A DNA stretch of 64,000 nucleotides from Gerris lacustris (lineage: Eukaryota > Arthropoda > Insecta > Hemiptera > Gerridae), in assembly GCA_951217055.1 (NCBI GenBank), contig OX578286.1, forward strand, positions 9,278,033-9,342,032. The letters are read 5' to 3'. The first letter of the stretch is position 1. Every line of letters starts with the position of its first letter. Shown one piece after another: positions 26,767 to 37,205 of the stretch. The notes beneath the pieces were generated by a model. That model did not search any database, was not told where the DNA came from, and saw nothing but the letters and a program-made list of their open reading frames with translations. Position numbers and translations under genes: made by a program.

Positions 26767-27290
26767 TTTCCGTGGTAGGCTGTGAAATAGTAACTTTAGA
26801 GCCTAAAAAACATAGCTAAAATCCATTTTTTCATTACGTGGACATAAAAAATCTTTTCATTACTCCTAGCTGTAAAGAAAAAATCTTTTACGTCCTAGGC
26901 ACTAAAAGATTTTTTCTTTACAGCGGGTAGTTGTCAAAACTTCCGTTAGTACCGCTGCAGTCTTTGTAGAAATGCTTCTAGTACGATTAAAATCCGCTAG
27001 ATGTCAATGCGTTTTATTTATCTTTTCTTATAGTGTAACCTCTTTTTAAGGTTTCTTTTTTTAAGTCTTAAGTATGTACTAATATTTCTTATTATTATAT
27101 ATTGATTAGTGGTTAATATTTAATGTTTTTTCATTGTCTGCTACCTCGGAAAAAATAGCATATGCTACGCGACTGTGAAGTGTTTTTTCTTTAACTTGGC
27201 AATATTTACTGTCTCGCTTCGCTCGACAGTAAATGTAATTGCCGCGGTAAAGAAAAAACTCACTTCACAGCCTTGTAACATAATATACTA
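26767..27290. mobile_element. Dispersed ~0.53-kb hairpin-rich element, copy 2
   Basis: Same orientation and near-identical to copy 1, with about ten substitutions and a small deletion in the left arm of the large hairpin. Both flanks carry the same 24 bp, beginning TTTGGTGAAAACAATAATAC, at 26745-26768 and 27291-27314, so the insertion is bounded by an unusually long direct repeat. Confidence 0.88.
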
Positions 27291-27688
27291 TTTGGTGAAA
27301 ACAATAATACTTTTCCTACCACAGGTAGTGAGGAAAAGTAAAAAACTAGCGCGTTAATCTGCTTTATAAATCAGAGTAAATTAAAATAGGTTTTTTAGTT
27401 TATTTTTTTTTTTTTCTTCATATTACAACGTAATTTCCATTTTAAGTCTAAACTTAAATAACTAATTTCTTTATTGTTGAGCATATCAAAGGATGTTTTT
27501 TTTTATATCCTGCCTTCTAATTTAGTTCGTTATTTCTGATAACAAAATACTTTCATCCCCTATTTTAGGAGCCCATAATAAAAAGGTATATATTTATATA
27601 TTTTAGGGAAAAAAGAAGAAAGAATGACATAAAGTTAGTTAATTATTCATGTTCAAAAAAAGCCCCTCTGAAAAGCCAGAAAAAATCA

Positions 27689-27797
<109 letters not shown>

Positions 27798-27987
27798 GTG
27801 TGTGTGTGTTTATGTATAAGCAGACACAAACATAAGTATGTATGCCTGTGAGGATATAATTTAAATATATAAGTACATACAAACACACACGTTTGTTCGT
27901 CTGTGTTTGCTTGAACAAATAATCATGTCGGATCAAAGGGCTAAACAAAGGTCAAATAAACCTTTAATGTAGGGTCTTCTTTCTTTC

Positions 27988-27990
27988 TTT

Positions 27991-28085
<95 letters not shown>
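27988..28085. repeat. (TA)n microsatellite left of the snapback
   Basis: About 100 bp of pure TA repeats, preceded by a short CTTT repeat. Confidence 0.97.
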
Positions 28086-28086
<1 letters not shown>

Positions 28087-28087
<1 letters not shown>

Positions 28088-28571
28088 CAATGTAATACCG
28101 TGTTTTTGCACACTGCAATAGGCTACACCGTTTGTGAGAGACACCAAGGGATGTGCCACGCAAGCGTGACCCATAGGAACTGTTCCAACATCAGACATTG
28201 CGTCATTAAGATATTGGCTCGGCATTACGCCATGTCCTGCATCGTTTCGTCGCGTCCGACTCATCAGGGGCCCGACGATGCCCACCCCACTCTGGACCTA
28301 TACTAGATCAAGAAGATCAGATATAGGACTTATCAGAGACGAGCGTGCTCTCATACCGCCATTCTTGCTTGGCTGGCAAAACACATCAGCATGATGATGA
28401 GTCGGACGCGACGAAACGATGCAGGACATGGCGTAATGCCGAGCCAATATCTTAATGACGCAATGTCTGATGTTGGAACAGTTCCTATGGGTCACGCTTG
28501 CGTGGCACATCCTGGTGTCTCTCACAAACGGTGTAGCCTATTGCAGTGTGCAAAAACACGGTATTACATTG

Positions 28572-28572
<1 letters not shown>
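28087..28572. repeat. Snapback with ~180-bp inverted arms
   Basis: The left arm (28087-28266) and right arm (28395-28572) are inverted copies differing by a 2-bp indel, separated by a 128-bp unique loop. The arms are GC-richer than the surroundings (GTGCCACGCAAGCGTGACCC, CGTCGCGTCCGACTCATCA). Each arm ends at a TA array. Open frames on both strands across the arms mirror each other and are not genes. Confidence 0.95.
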
Positions 28573-28573
<1 letters not shown>

Positions 28574-28666
<93 letters not shown>

Positions 28667-28679
28667 ATATATATATATT
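28574..28679. repeat. (TA)n microsatellite right of the snapback
   Basis: About 105 bp of TA repeats with one ATTTAT interruption, between the snapback right arm and the next palindromic element. Confidence 0.97.
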
Positions 28680-28892
28680 GACCTTGTAGGAGAACGGTCA
28701 AGATTTGACCCATGGTATATATAGAGTTTTTTGTAGCCCCTAAGGTGTAAAGCAACCTACTTAATTTTTTCACATATATCGCCAGTCACCCTGTATATAA
28801 TGAAATGAAGTAGGTTGTTCTACGCCTTAGGTGCTACAAAAAACGCTATATAAACCATGGGTCAAATCTTGACCGTTCTCCCACATGGTCAA
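28678..28892. mobile_element. Palindromic MITE, ~215 bp
   Basis: The outer ends TTGACC...GGTCAA and the inner words GAACGGTCAAGATTTGACCC, ATGGTATATATAG, TTTTTTGTAGC and AGCAACCTACTT are inverted across a short centre near 28785. The arms are about 85 bp. The element abuts the TA array and lies about 190 bp from the LAR exon at 29079-29189. Confidence 0.85.
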
Positions 28893-29078
28893 ATTTTATG
28901 ATTTTTTTTTTAAAAGATTTTATACCTTTGCTCATAAAACCACTTATTGCTCCAAACGTATAAAAGCTAGAAGAAAATGTTTGGTATCCTTGTAAAGCTG
29001 ACAAAATTCCCTACATGATAAATAATACATACCTTTAACAAAAATAAATTTAAAAATAATTTAAAGAAATAAGCATAC

Positions 29079-29189
29079 CTTTAACGTAAAGATTGGTCGG
29101 TGATGATACTTCAGTTCCATGCTCATTTTCAGCAACGCACTCGTACTTGGCTTGATCGTCTTCAGCACTGTTGGTAATTTGCAAACTAC
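29079..29189 (-). CDS. Lar: LAR-type receptor protein tyrosine phosphatase, exon for C-terminal half of Ig domain 2
   Basis: This 111-bp internal exon encodes 37 residues: [17 protein letters not shown], then VAENEHGTE and a TNLYVK end. The D-x-A-x-Y-x-C signature with the second Ig cysteine (near residue 17) closes the domain opened by the exon at 43748-43948. Splicing is supported by TTTCCACAG before the exon, AAAG|GTATGC after it, and phase 1 at both ends: the last base of the previous exon plus GT makes the glycine codon between FT and SLQI. The TNLYVK end is where Lar Ig2 passes to Ig3. No Ig3 exon was recognised in the remaining 29 kb downstream. An inverted-repeat element begins only about 150 bp upstream of this exon, in gene orientation. 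Confidence 0.93.
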
Positions 29190-29336
29190 CTGTGGAAACA
29201 AACAAAACGAAAAAAAAAACATTAGAAAAATAATTGAACTTTAACATTAACATCAAAGCAATGACTATTATAACAATTAGAATGTTAAGATAGATGGTGG
29301 CAACGTTCTAATTGTTCGTTCTAATAGAATTAGGGT

Positions 29337-29508
29337 ATTTCTTTAGATTGTTACTCCCCTGTGTCTTTTTTTTTTTACTGGTCTTATATTACTTTGCTTT
29401 GTAAGTTTCATCGCACATTTCCGTTTCCCCAATTTTGAACCACTTCCCGTGATTCAATCTTCCTCAAATTTTGCACATAGATACAACTTAGGCGAACAAT
29501 ACAGAAAC

Positions 29509-29560
<52 letters not shown>

Positions 29561-29686
29561 CGTCAAATTTATTTGCTTTTCAAGTTTCATCGCACACCTA
29601 TTACCCCAATTTTGAACCTCTTCCCGTCATTTAATCTTACCCAAATTTTGCACATAGATACAACTAAGGTGAAGAATACAGAAACC

Positions 29687-29717
<31 letters not shown>

Positions 29718-30030
29718 GTCAAATTTATTTGCTTTTCAAGTTTTATCGGACACCTATTACCCCAATTTTGAACCTCTTCCCGTCTTTTAATCTTCCCCAA
29801 ATTTTGCAAATAGAAACAACTATGGTGAAGAATACAGAAACAAAAAAAAAAAAAAAAAAAAGTTGAAAATAAGACCAGTTTTGAAAAATGGCATTTTTAT
29901 ATTAATTATTTTAGATTATAAATGACTGACTAAATAACTATTAAAAGAGAGGTATGCTTAGTCCACTGTACTTTGGGGACAAAGGAATATCACACTTTCG
30001 TTTTTATAAGGGGAGTAACAGTCTAAGAAG
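29337..30030. mobile_element. TIR element of the CTTCTTTAGATTGTTACTCC family, large copy
   Basis: The left end TTCTTTAGATTGTTACTCCC and right end GGGGAGTAACAGTCTAAGAA are inverted. Most of the interior is a three-unit tandem repeat with long A tracts. The right part has CTTTGGGGACAAAGGAATAT, shared with the other copies. A further left terminus begins at 30045 but its partner is missing. Confidence 0.82.
29490..29870. repeat. Three ~165-bp tandem units with long A tracts
   Basis: Units carry GCGTCAAATTTATTTGCTTT, CCCCAATTTTGAACCTCTTC, CCAAATTTTGCACATAGATA and ATACAGAAACC followed by A runs of about 49, 27 and 18. Repeated A tracts inside tandem units suggest unequal exchange or slippage rather than three retrotransposon tails. 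Confidence 0.9.
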
Positions 30031-30159
30031 AATATTCCGAACACCTTCTTTAGATTGTTACTCCCTTTATAAAATAAACAAAATGGTGTAAAATCTGAAT
30101 AAGTACCCGAATTAGTGATTTCTACCTATTTTGTAGATATTACTAAAGTTATGGTAAAT

Positions 30160-30778
30160 AATTTCAAGATAAAAAGAACTTTTTATATACTACGTTTTTA
30201 AATTTTCTGTTGAATCGTATGTAATGTTGATAATATAATTGTTATTGTTATTTAATATATAATGTTAGTGAAAAAAAATATATTTCCGAATTTATTTACT
30301 TCACATAAATGACAACCATCCAGAGAGCTGATCTTAAACCTATAAAAGGATAAATCTTTGTACAACGGATCTCCCCAACACCAAATCTAAAGTATGCCAT
30401 CGATATATTTGAAATAATATAATCGATAAATAATATAATCGATATTTCCTGTTTTGCTGTCATTCAATGTTTATCTATAAAAAATTTGAGACCCGTCAAA
30501 ATAAAGATTGCGTAAATATGGGATATGAAAAAACAAATAAAATAACTTGCGGATTTTTTCCGAACTAACTTTCCGTACAGCAAGATTTGCTGAAAACTAA
30601 TTAAATTCTGCTGACAGATTTCTAAAAGTATTAAAATAATGCATTGTCATCGTGTTCTGAGCTATGCTAAAAGTTTCAAATGTCTAGCTATTCGGGAAGT
30701 TAGTTAGAAATCGATTGCCAGATTTGTACCGGACAAACAAACAAGAATGCAAGCTAATAAAAACGTAGTAATTATATT
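30160..30778. repeat. Dispersed repeat, copy in inverted orientation to 19190-19725
   Basis: Reverse-complement copy of 19190-19725 with about 120 bp extra in the middle (ATCGATATATTTGAAAT-type sequence near 30390-30460). Together the two copies flank the LAR exon at 29079-29189. Confidence 0.88.
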
Positions 30779-31689
30779 GTAATAAAAATGTACACATTTC
30801 AATCCTTAATTCTAATTTGAAGGCAATTATTCATTTGTACTTTATACTTCAAAATATAAAAAAGAGGAAAAAACAGTAATCCAAAATGACTCTTCTTTAT
30901 CCTAACCCATTTCTTTATCAATTTGAAGGGTATAAGGTAAATGTAAGGGGAAGAAAAAAAAAACTATAAATAACCCAATATTTCCCATTCCACGAAAACC
31001 CCTGCTTCCACTAACACCCTAACACCATACAAGACCCTCCATCTTTTATTTTCAATATGGCCGCAATTTATTTTTATTTAGTACACAACAGAAGGAGGAG
31101 GAGGAGGAGGAGGGTGCCCTATGGCACAGCTTTTTTGGCTTTCGATCCCCCCCCCCCCTCCTTAAAAAAGGGGAGGTTGGAAGGCAAATGCCAAAGGGCG
31201 AAATAATAGTGCGTGAGGATTTTCCTTTCCTACGGTGCTTGTTTTTTGGCTAAGAGAGTAGGGGTAAGGGGGAAGAACAAAAAGAAAAAAAAAGAATTGG
31301 GGAAGGGATGTCTTCCTAGATTTATGGCCCTGACGAAATCCGGTAACCAAACCTCCTTTTTTTCTTACCCCCTCACTTTCTCAAACCCTTAGTTCTGTTT
31401 TTTTTTTTTCTTCAAGGAAGAAGAAGGGGAAAAAGTCAGACTCCTCTCACTGCAATGGACGTGGCTTTAAACCTATCTCGAAAATAAAAAGGTCCCTTTT
31501 TTCAGAAAGGAGTAGTAAAAAAATAAAGAAGAATATCTTCCGGACAAAATCGAAGTAAAAGACGGATACAAGGTTGAATTATGAATGAAGGTGTTGACTC
31601 TTAAACATTTCCAGGAGAAAACATAAAATAAAATATATCAAACTTAGAAATATAAAATATGTCGATTTATGAATGAAAGATGTTTTTTT

Positions 31690-31827
31690 CCTGTCTTGAA
31701 GAGCTCCATACGTAAACCGTTTTTAATGTCAGTTTTAACTACGCGAGATACATTTACTCCTGTAGTTTCTTACAATATCTTAAATTTCTACATACACGCT
31801 TCGTTTTTAGCGTCAGTTTTACCAGCG
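31690..31827. repeat. Outlying units of the 84-bp minisatellite, left of the Transib-like element
   Basis: Two partial units carrying GTCAGTTTTA and CATACACGCTTCGTTTTTAG continue the array on the other side of the Transib-like element. The last reads TTTTACCAGCG and stops at the element's left end. Array sequence resumes after the right end with CAGCGCAATGCTTCC. Confidence 0.88.
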
Positions 31828-33235
31828 CACAGTGGTTCAAAATGAGAATTTAGGAGGACAAAAATAATTGAAAGCATTTAGAGGCAATATAACGGATAAA
31901 ATCGTTTATAAACATAAAAGATGTGGCATATTCATTAAAATAAATAAATCCATATGAAAAATATTTATTATTATTGTGACGTTATGCATATAATAAACAG
32001 CTAAGTACACCTAAAATGGAAACTAATTTTTTTTTTCATATACTTAATATCATTAATATATTTAATATGTTTTTAATAATAAAAAATAAAACTTTTTTAT
32101 TCTTGACAACTTTTGCCATAATTAATTAGTGTGGCAGTTATCTTAAATTATGGAGCCTATAATATCCCACCTAACTGTGTCTTTGCCTCTTGAGCATCTT
32201 CAGCTAATTGACCTACAGCTAATAAAAAAATGTTCAATAATGTCATGACCATGTATTTTACGGACTGTAGGAGGCATGGGATACCATTCATATAATGACA
32301 CATAGAATCTTGCTGTGGTAATAGTATATTTATCATATCTTGCAGGATTTAGTTTACAAGTACTTGCCAGAGCAGACTAAATAACTCTAAATCTATAAAT
32401 TAAATGTTCATCGTTCCCAGTTATTTTGGATACTACAGCAGGGTTAAGAAAAAATGAACGGACAGTGTTGCCATCATTTGTGTTACCGAATCCTTGTTTT
32501 GGCATATCGACTAAAAGCCTCATTTCACTTCTAAAGCTTTTCTGGCTTTTATTTTCTTCTCCTCGTATCTGCAAACTTTTAATTTTCATCCTAATAAGCT
32601 ATATCCAAATGACCCTCAAAGGATCTAATATAAGCATGAGGAAAAGAAATACCTAATTCTAGAGATCAGCATTAACTAGACGAGATTGGGCTAAGTCGAA
32701 ATTGTTGAATTCTTTTGCCCAGCTCCACAAATTTAGCATTTCTTTCTTAAAGGCAAAAAAAGGCAAACAAAATGGTGGTATTCTTGAAGCCAAAAAATCC
32801 ATGTATATATCCCCATGACTTTTTACTACACGAGAGTTATTGTCCACCATTTATTTGGTATTTTGTTTAAAGTCACAATTTTTAGTGCAAATCTAATTTG
32901 AGTGAATTTATGGGTATAAATTAAGTAAAAAAAAAAGAAAATGGAATAAATCACAACAACATGCCTTGTTTAAGAGTAATCATGATGAAATATATGAAAG
33001 CTGTTAAAAAAACTATATTTTTAAAAAAACAGTAAAAACTTCATAAAAGAATGAAAATTGTTGGTTTTAAATAATACAATACGCTTTCAAAGTACATTAA
33101 ACGTAAAGATAAAAATAAATAATTGTAGATATCATCTATTCAGACATTTTAGAAAAGAAAAAAATAATTTTTATAAAAAATTTGCGTCGAAAAATTCATT
33201 TTTGTCCTCCTAAATTCTCATTTTGAACCACTGTG
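31828..33235 (-). mobile_element. Transib-like DNA transposon with RSS-like termini, internally deleted
   Basis: This is a 1,408-bp element with identical 38-bp terminal inverted repeats at 31828-31865 and 33198-33235. Read inward, each end is heptamer CACAGTG, exactly 23 bases of spacer, then ACAAAAATA (left) or ACAAAAATG (right), close to the V(D)J nonamer ACAAAAACC. The flanks are CAGCG at 31823-31827 and at 33236-33240, a 5-bp GC-rich target duplication. CACWRTG-type ends, a 23-bp-spacer RSS likeness and 5-bp GC-rich duplications are established features of Transib, the transposon superfamily related to RAG1. The interior carries a broken Transib-type coding remnant on the minus strand. 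The element is far shorter than an autonomous Transib (about 3 kb or more) and sits inside the 84-bp minisatellite. A hAT assignment is less likely because no 8-bp duplication is present. Confidence 0.85.
32160..32655 (-). pseudogene. Decayed Transib/RAG1-like transposase, C-terminal part
   Basis: Minus-strand readings in several frames line up in the order expected for the C-terminal third of Transib transposase: a FPHAYIRSFEGHLDIAY-type block near 32590-32655; LLVDMPKQGFGNTNDGNT and ITGNDEHLIYRF at 32380-32520; RFYVSLYEWYPMPPTV plus KIHGHDII at 32240-32310; and LAVGQLAEDAQEAK near 32185-32230, whose first Glu aligns with the third catalytic acidic residue (the position of RAG1 E962). The frame is broken by a stop after the first block, a TAG at 32377-32379 and a shift in an A-run near 32225. 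The N-terminal domains and both catalytic Asp regions are absent, so no active enzyme is possible. The family call rests on recalled motif order and needs a profile search. Confidence 0.72.
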
Positions 33236-34830
33236 CAGCGCAATGCTTCCTCCGCTACAATGTCTTACACTATCTGAAAGTCCTACTTATACGCTCCATT
33301 TTTAGCACGAGATGTTTCCACCACTGTAACGTCTTAAACTATATTAAAGTGTTGCAAATACGCTTTATTTTTTAGCTTTAGTTTTACCAGCACGAGATGT
33401 TTCCACCTCAGTACTGTCTTACACTCTTCGTTTCTAGCGTCAGTTTTACCAGCGAAAGATGCTTCCACCCCTATAGTATCTTACACTATATTAAAGTGCT
33501 ATATATAAGCTCAGTTTTTTGCGTTAGTTTTACCAACGCAAGATGCTTTCTCCACAACCATGCCTTACACTATCTTAAAGTCCTACTTATGTGCTCTATT
33601 TTTTAGCGTCAGTTTTACCTGTACGAGATCCACCCCTGAAACGTCTTACACTGTCTTAAAGTGCAACATACACGCTTCGTTTTTAGCGTCAGTTTTACCA
33701 GCGCTAGTTGCTTCCACCCCTTTTCTGCCTTACACTATCTTAAAGTGCAACATACACGCTTCGTTTTTAGCGTCAATTTTACCAGCGCTAGTTGCTTCCA
33801 CCCCTTTTCTGCCTTACACTATCTTAAAGTGCAACAAACACACTTCGTTTTTAGCGTCAATTTTACCAGCGCTAGTTGCTTCCACCCCTTTTCTGCCTTA
33901 CACTATCTTAAAGTGCAACATACACACTTCGTTTTTAGCCGTCAGTTTTACCAGCGCTAGTTGCTTCCACCCCTTTTCTGCCTTACGCTATCCTAAAGTG
34001 CAACATACACACTTCGTTTTTAGCGTCAGTTTTATCAGCGCCAGTTGCTTCCAACCTTTTTCTGCCTTACACTGTCTTAAAGTGCAACATACACGCTTCG
34101 TTTTTAGCGTCAGTTTTACCAGCGCTAGTTGCTTCCACCCCTTTTCTGCCTTACACTATCTTAAAGTGCAACATACACGCTTCGTTTTTTAGCGTCAGTT
34201 TTACCAGCGCTAGTTGCTTCCACCCCTTTTCTGCCTTACACTATCTTAAAGTGCAACATACACGCTTCGTTTTTAGCGTCAGTTTTACCAGCGCTAGTTG
34301 CTTTCACCCCTTTTTTGCCTTACACTATCTTAAAGTGCAACATACACACTTCGTTTTTAGCGTCAGTTTTACCAGCGCTAGTTGCTTCCACCCCTTTTCT
34401 GCCTTACACTATCTTAAAGTGCAACATACACACTTCGTTTTTAGCGTCAGTTTTACCAGCGCTAGTTGCTTCCACCCCTTTTCTGCCTTACACTGTCTTA
34501 AAGTGCAACATACACACTTCGTTTTTAGCGTCAGTTTTACCAGCGCTAGTTGCTTCCACCCCTTTTCTGCCTTACACTACCTTAAAGTGCAACATACACA
34601 CTTCGTTTTTAGCGTCAATTTTACCAGCGCTAGTTGCTTCCACCCCTTTTCTGCCTTACACTATCTTAAAGTGCAACATACACACTTCGTTTTTAGCGTC
34701 AGTTTTACCAGCGCTAGTTGCTTCCACCCCTTTTCTGCCTTACACTATCTTAAAGTGCTACATACACGCTTCGTTTTTAGCGTCAGTTTTACCTGCGAAA
34801 GATGCTCCACTACAATGTCTAACACTGAAG
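33236..34830. repeat. 84-bp minisatellite array (about 19 units)
   Basis: Tandem units of 84 bp carry the landmarks CTTCGTTTTTAGCGTCAG, TTTTACCAGCG, TTGCTTCCACCCC and CTTACACTATCTTAAAGTGC. Units from about 33660 to 34790 are almost identical; those at 33240-33600 are more divergent. Because 84 is divisible by three, each unit reads as 28 codons and gives long open frames on the plus strand, but the same repetition leaves several frames open and the product is low-complexity. I treat these as non-coding. Related units lie at 31690-31827 and 35085-35155, beyond two transposon insertions. Confidence 0.95.
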
Positions 34831-34881
34831 AGGTGTCACAAAATCCCAGTCAAAACAACTACAAATTATTATTTGTCTAAA

Positions 34882-35076
34882 GGCCCATTTACACTTTGAT
34901 TAGCGCTTGTGCGAGTGCAAGTATTTAGTAAATTTTTGCAAGTGTTAAATGAACATTTTCTTACACTATAATAACACTTACACTAAACACATGGTGTCCA
35001 AATGGGTTTAGATTTATTACTGAACACTCGCAAAGTACACTTAGATCAGTTGGACTAATCAAAGTGTAAATGGGCC
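34882..35076. mobile_element. Short inverted-repeat element (MITE), 195 bp
   Basis: The element begins GGCCCATTTACACTTTGATT and ends with the reverse complement of the same sequence, at least 21 bp of perfect terminal repeat. It has no coding capacity. The flanks are AAA on both sides, possibly a 3-bp duplication. It lies between the end of the 84-bp array and another array unit at 35085-35155, so it inserted into the same minisatellite as the Transib-like element. GGCCC-type ends with 3-bp duplications suggest a PIF/Harbinger derivative, but this is weak. Confidence 0.82.
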
Positions 35077-35466
35077 AAAACACAAACTTAAAGTATTCCA
35101 TAATACGCTCCGATTTTAGTGTCAGTTTTACCTGCACTAGATGCTTCCATTCGTGTTAATTGTGTGTAGTGTTTACTTTAAGTAAACCGTGACTTACTTA
35201 AAGAGTATAAACAGAGCAAGGTAAAACTGTCTATAAGGTAAAGCTTCAATTGTCTTTTATATAGCAAAAATACACTACGGTAGTTTACAATTATTACTAA
35301 CGAGGTAGGTGGGTGGGGGGGGGGGGGGGGGACGAGACGATGTAAAGTCAGTTTTCACCAATTAAATTCAATGAAGGTAGTAACCGAGTGGCGACTGCTT
35401 CTTGAATGGTCTAATTCCCGACGTTTCGATCCCAATGTTAGGAGTTTGTAGGCATGAAATTATATC

Positions 35467-35540
35467 CTCCAACGTAACTCAGTGGTTTAGACCATTACAG
35501 TGTATAAACCCAGTGATCCGCGGTTTAATTCCTGGCGACA
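35467..35540 (+). other. tRNA-like sequence (tRNA pseudogene or SINE head)
   Basis: An A-box-like TAACTCAGTGGT lies about 45 bases before a B-box-like GGTTTAATTCC, with an anticodon-arm-like stretch (TATAAACCCAGTGATCC) between them. Both boxes carry mismatches to the pol III consensus, so an active tRNA gene is unlikely. A tRNA-derived SINE relic is an equally good reading. Confidence 0.4.
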
Positions 35541-36414
35541 TGGGACATTTTTTATCAGTCTGTCTTTAATAATAATATAAATTTTTGTCTTCTCCATTTT
35601 CTAAAAATTCCCTTTTTTTCACCCCCACTCAAAGAACAAAGGCGATAAACTTCTCCAGCCCTTAAATATCGTATACATCAACGCCCATGGGGACGCGGAC
35701 GTACCCATGGGATAGTAAAAATGTCCATCCCCACTCCCCTCTATTTAAAACAACTGTAAAGTTTCATTATGTTTTAGAAAAAAAATCATTCTAAGCAACA
35801 CTGGACTTTGGAACACCACCCTTCTAAAAATCCCCCCCCCCCATTCCAAATTTTATTGCACATAACTTCTATAACCCCTCTCCTCATACCCCCCTCCCTT
35901 AAAACCTTAGTAGAAACCCGTAAAAAGATTTATTATCAATTTTTATATACCTTAATAATTTTTTTACAGCTTTCTATCCCTTCTTTTTACAATCATGACT
36001 ACGTCACAGTATCACTGATCCCATCCCAACCTTTATTCTATTATATCTAGGGATACACTCATATACCTAACCACTTTCAATGGTCGAACAAAAACGTAGT
36101 TCAAAAACAAAAACTTAGTAGTAATAGAAAAATAGAGAATTGAACAGTGATGGTATTTATGAGCAAGCTATAAAATTAGTATGGCCTAGAACAAAATACA
36201 GAACCAATATACTTTAAAAAGATACAAACGAATCAAATTATGAGTGTTACAATTTAGCAGGTGTCATTAACAAATGCTCAGCATATCAAGAGATTAATTA
36301 GCAAAGGACGATTACTTGTTTCTACTGTTAGGTTACATGCTAAACGATTACACCTATTACAATAAAGGAAGTAGTAGTAGTAGTAGGAGTAGAAATAAAA
36401 TCCTAGTACTAGTA

Positions 36415-36745
36415 CTATAGACGTGTAGAACAAACCATATGTTGGAACCTATCAATTAGGCCATATGTCAGGCCCATTTTACTAACCCCGTGGTAGAAAG
36501 TTCCAGCCACTTCACACATCATACCTTTATACAATATACCGTCCGAAGCGAGTATGGTGGGATCATTAGTGAGCCATATAAACCAGAGCATCACGGCGAG
36601 GAATCGAACCCATGACATCGCGCAGCTCTTGATTCATTGATGGCCAAGCAGAAGTGGTAAGTAATTTGATAAACACGGCCAAGCTGGCTTGCCCATCATA
36701 AATGAAGGAAAGGTTTACAGTACCTAATCCACTAGGAGCAATAGG
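36415..36745 (-). mobile_element. tRNA-derived SINE-like fragment
   Basis: On the minus strand a perfect B box GGTTCGATTCC (36600-36610) follows CTTGGCCATCAATGAATC and CAAGAGCTGCGCGATGTC, the general layout of a tRNA-related SINE head, with a body extending toward 36415. A second related TTGGCC segment lies near 36680. The minus-strand open frames across it are not convincing protein. The boundaries are approximate. Confidence 0.42.
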
Positions 36746-36794
36746 TAAGCATTTTTGTGACAACAATTACATATTCATTTCCTACTCTTCAAGT

Positions 36795-37205
36795 ATGTCT
36801 CTGAAATGAAGGAAAACTCACTAAGCTCGTTCAACAAACATACAAACTTTGCACAGCCTATGTCTCTGAAATGAAGAACAACTCACTACCCTCGTTCAAC
36901 AAACACAAACTTTTCAAAGCCTATGACTCTGAAATGAAGAACAACTCACTACCCTCGTTCAACAAACACAAACTTTTCATAGCCTATGTCTCTGAAATTA
37001 AGAACAACTCACTAAGCTCGTTCAACAAACACACAAACTTTTCAAAGCCTATGACTCTGAAATGAAGAACAACTCACTACCCTCGTTCAACAAACACAAA
37101 CTTTTCATAGCCTATGTCTCTGAAATTAAGAACAACTCACTAAGCTCGTTCAACAAACACACAAACTTTTCAAAGCCTATGTCTCTGAAATAAAGAACAA
37201 CTCAC
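36795..37205. repeat. 63/65-bp minisatellite with alternating units
   Basis: Units carry CTATGTCTCTGAAATGAAGA, ACAACTCACTACCCTCGTTC and AACAAACACAAACTTTTCA. Two versions (CTCACTACCC and CTCACTAAGC) alternate from about 36920, a ~128-bp dimer period. Confidence 0.94.

Noticed and set aside
28100..28525. Frames in the snapback arms reading [20 protein letters not shown] on both strands
   Set aside because: The two frames are the same sequence in inverted arms; no domain or homologous family is recognisable.
31830..33233. Assignment of the 1.4-kb element to hAT because the end can be read CAGTGGTTC
   Set aside because: The 8-bp flanks do not match under that reading, while CACAGTG ends give a clean 5-bp CAGCG duplication and the interior fits Transib.
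33560..34899. Long plus-strand frames (up to 210 codons) over the 84-bp array
   Set aside because: Three frames are open together because the unit length is divisible by three and T/C-rich; the peptide is low-complexity and interrupted by indels between units.
35467..35540. Functional tRNA gene
   Set aside because: Both internal promoter boxes carry mismatches and no clean cloverleaf could be drawn by eye.
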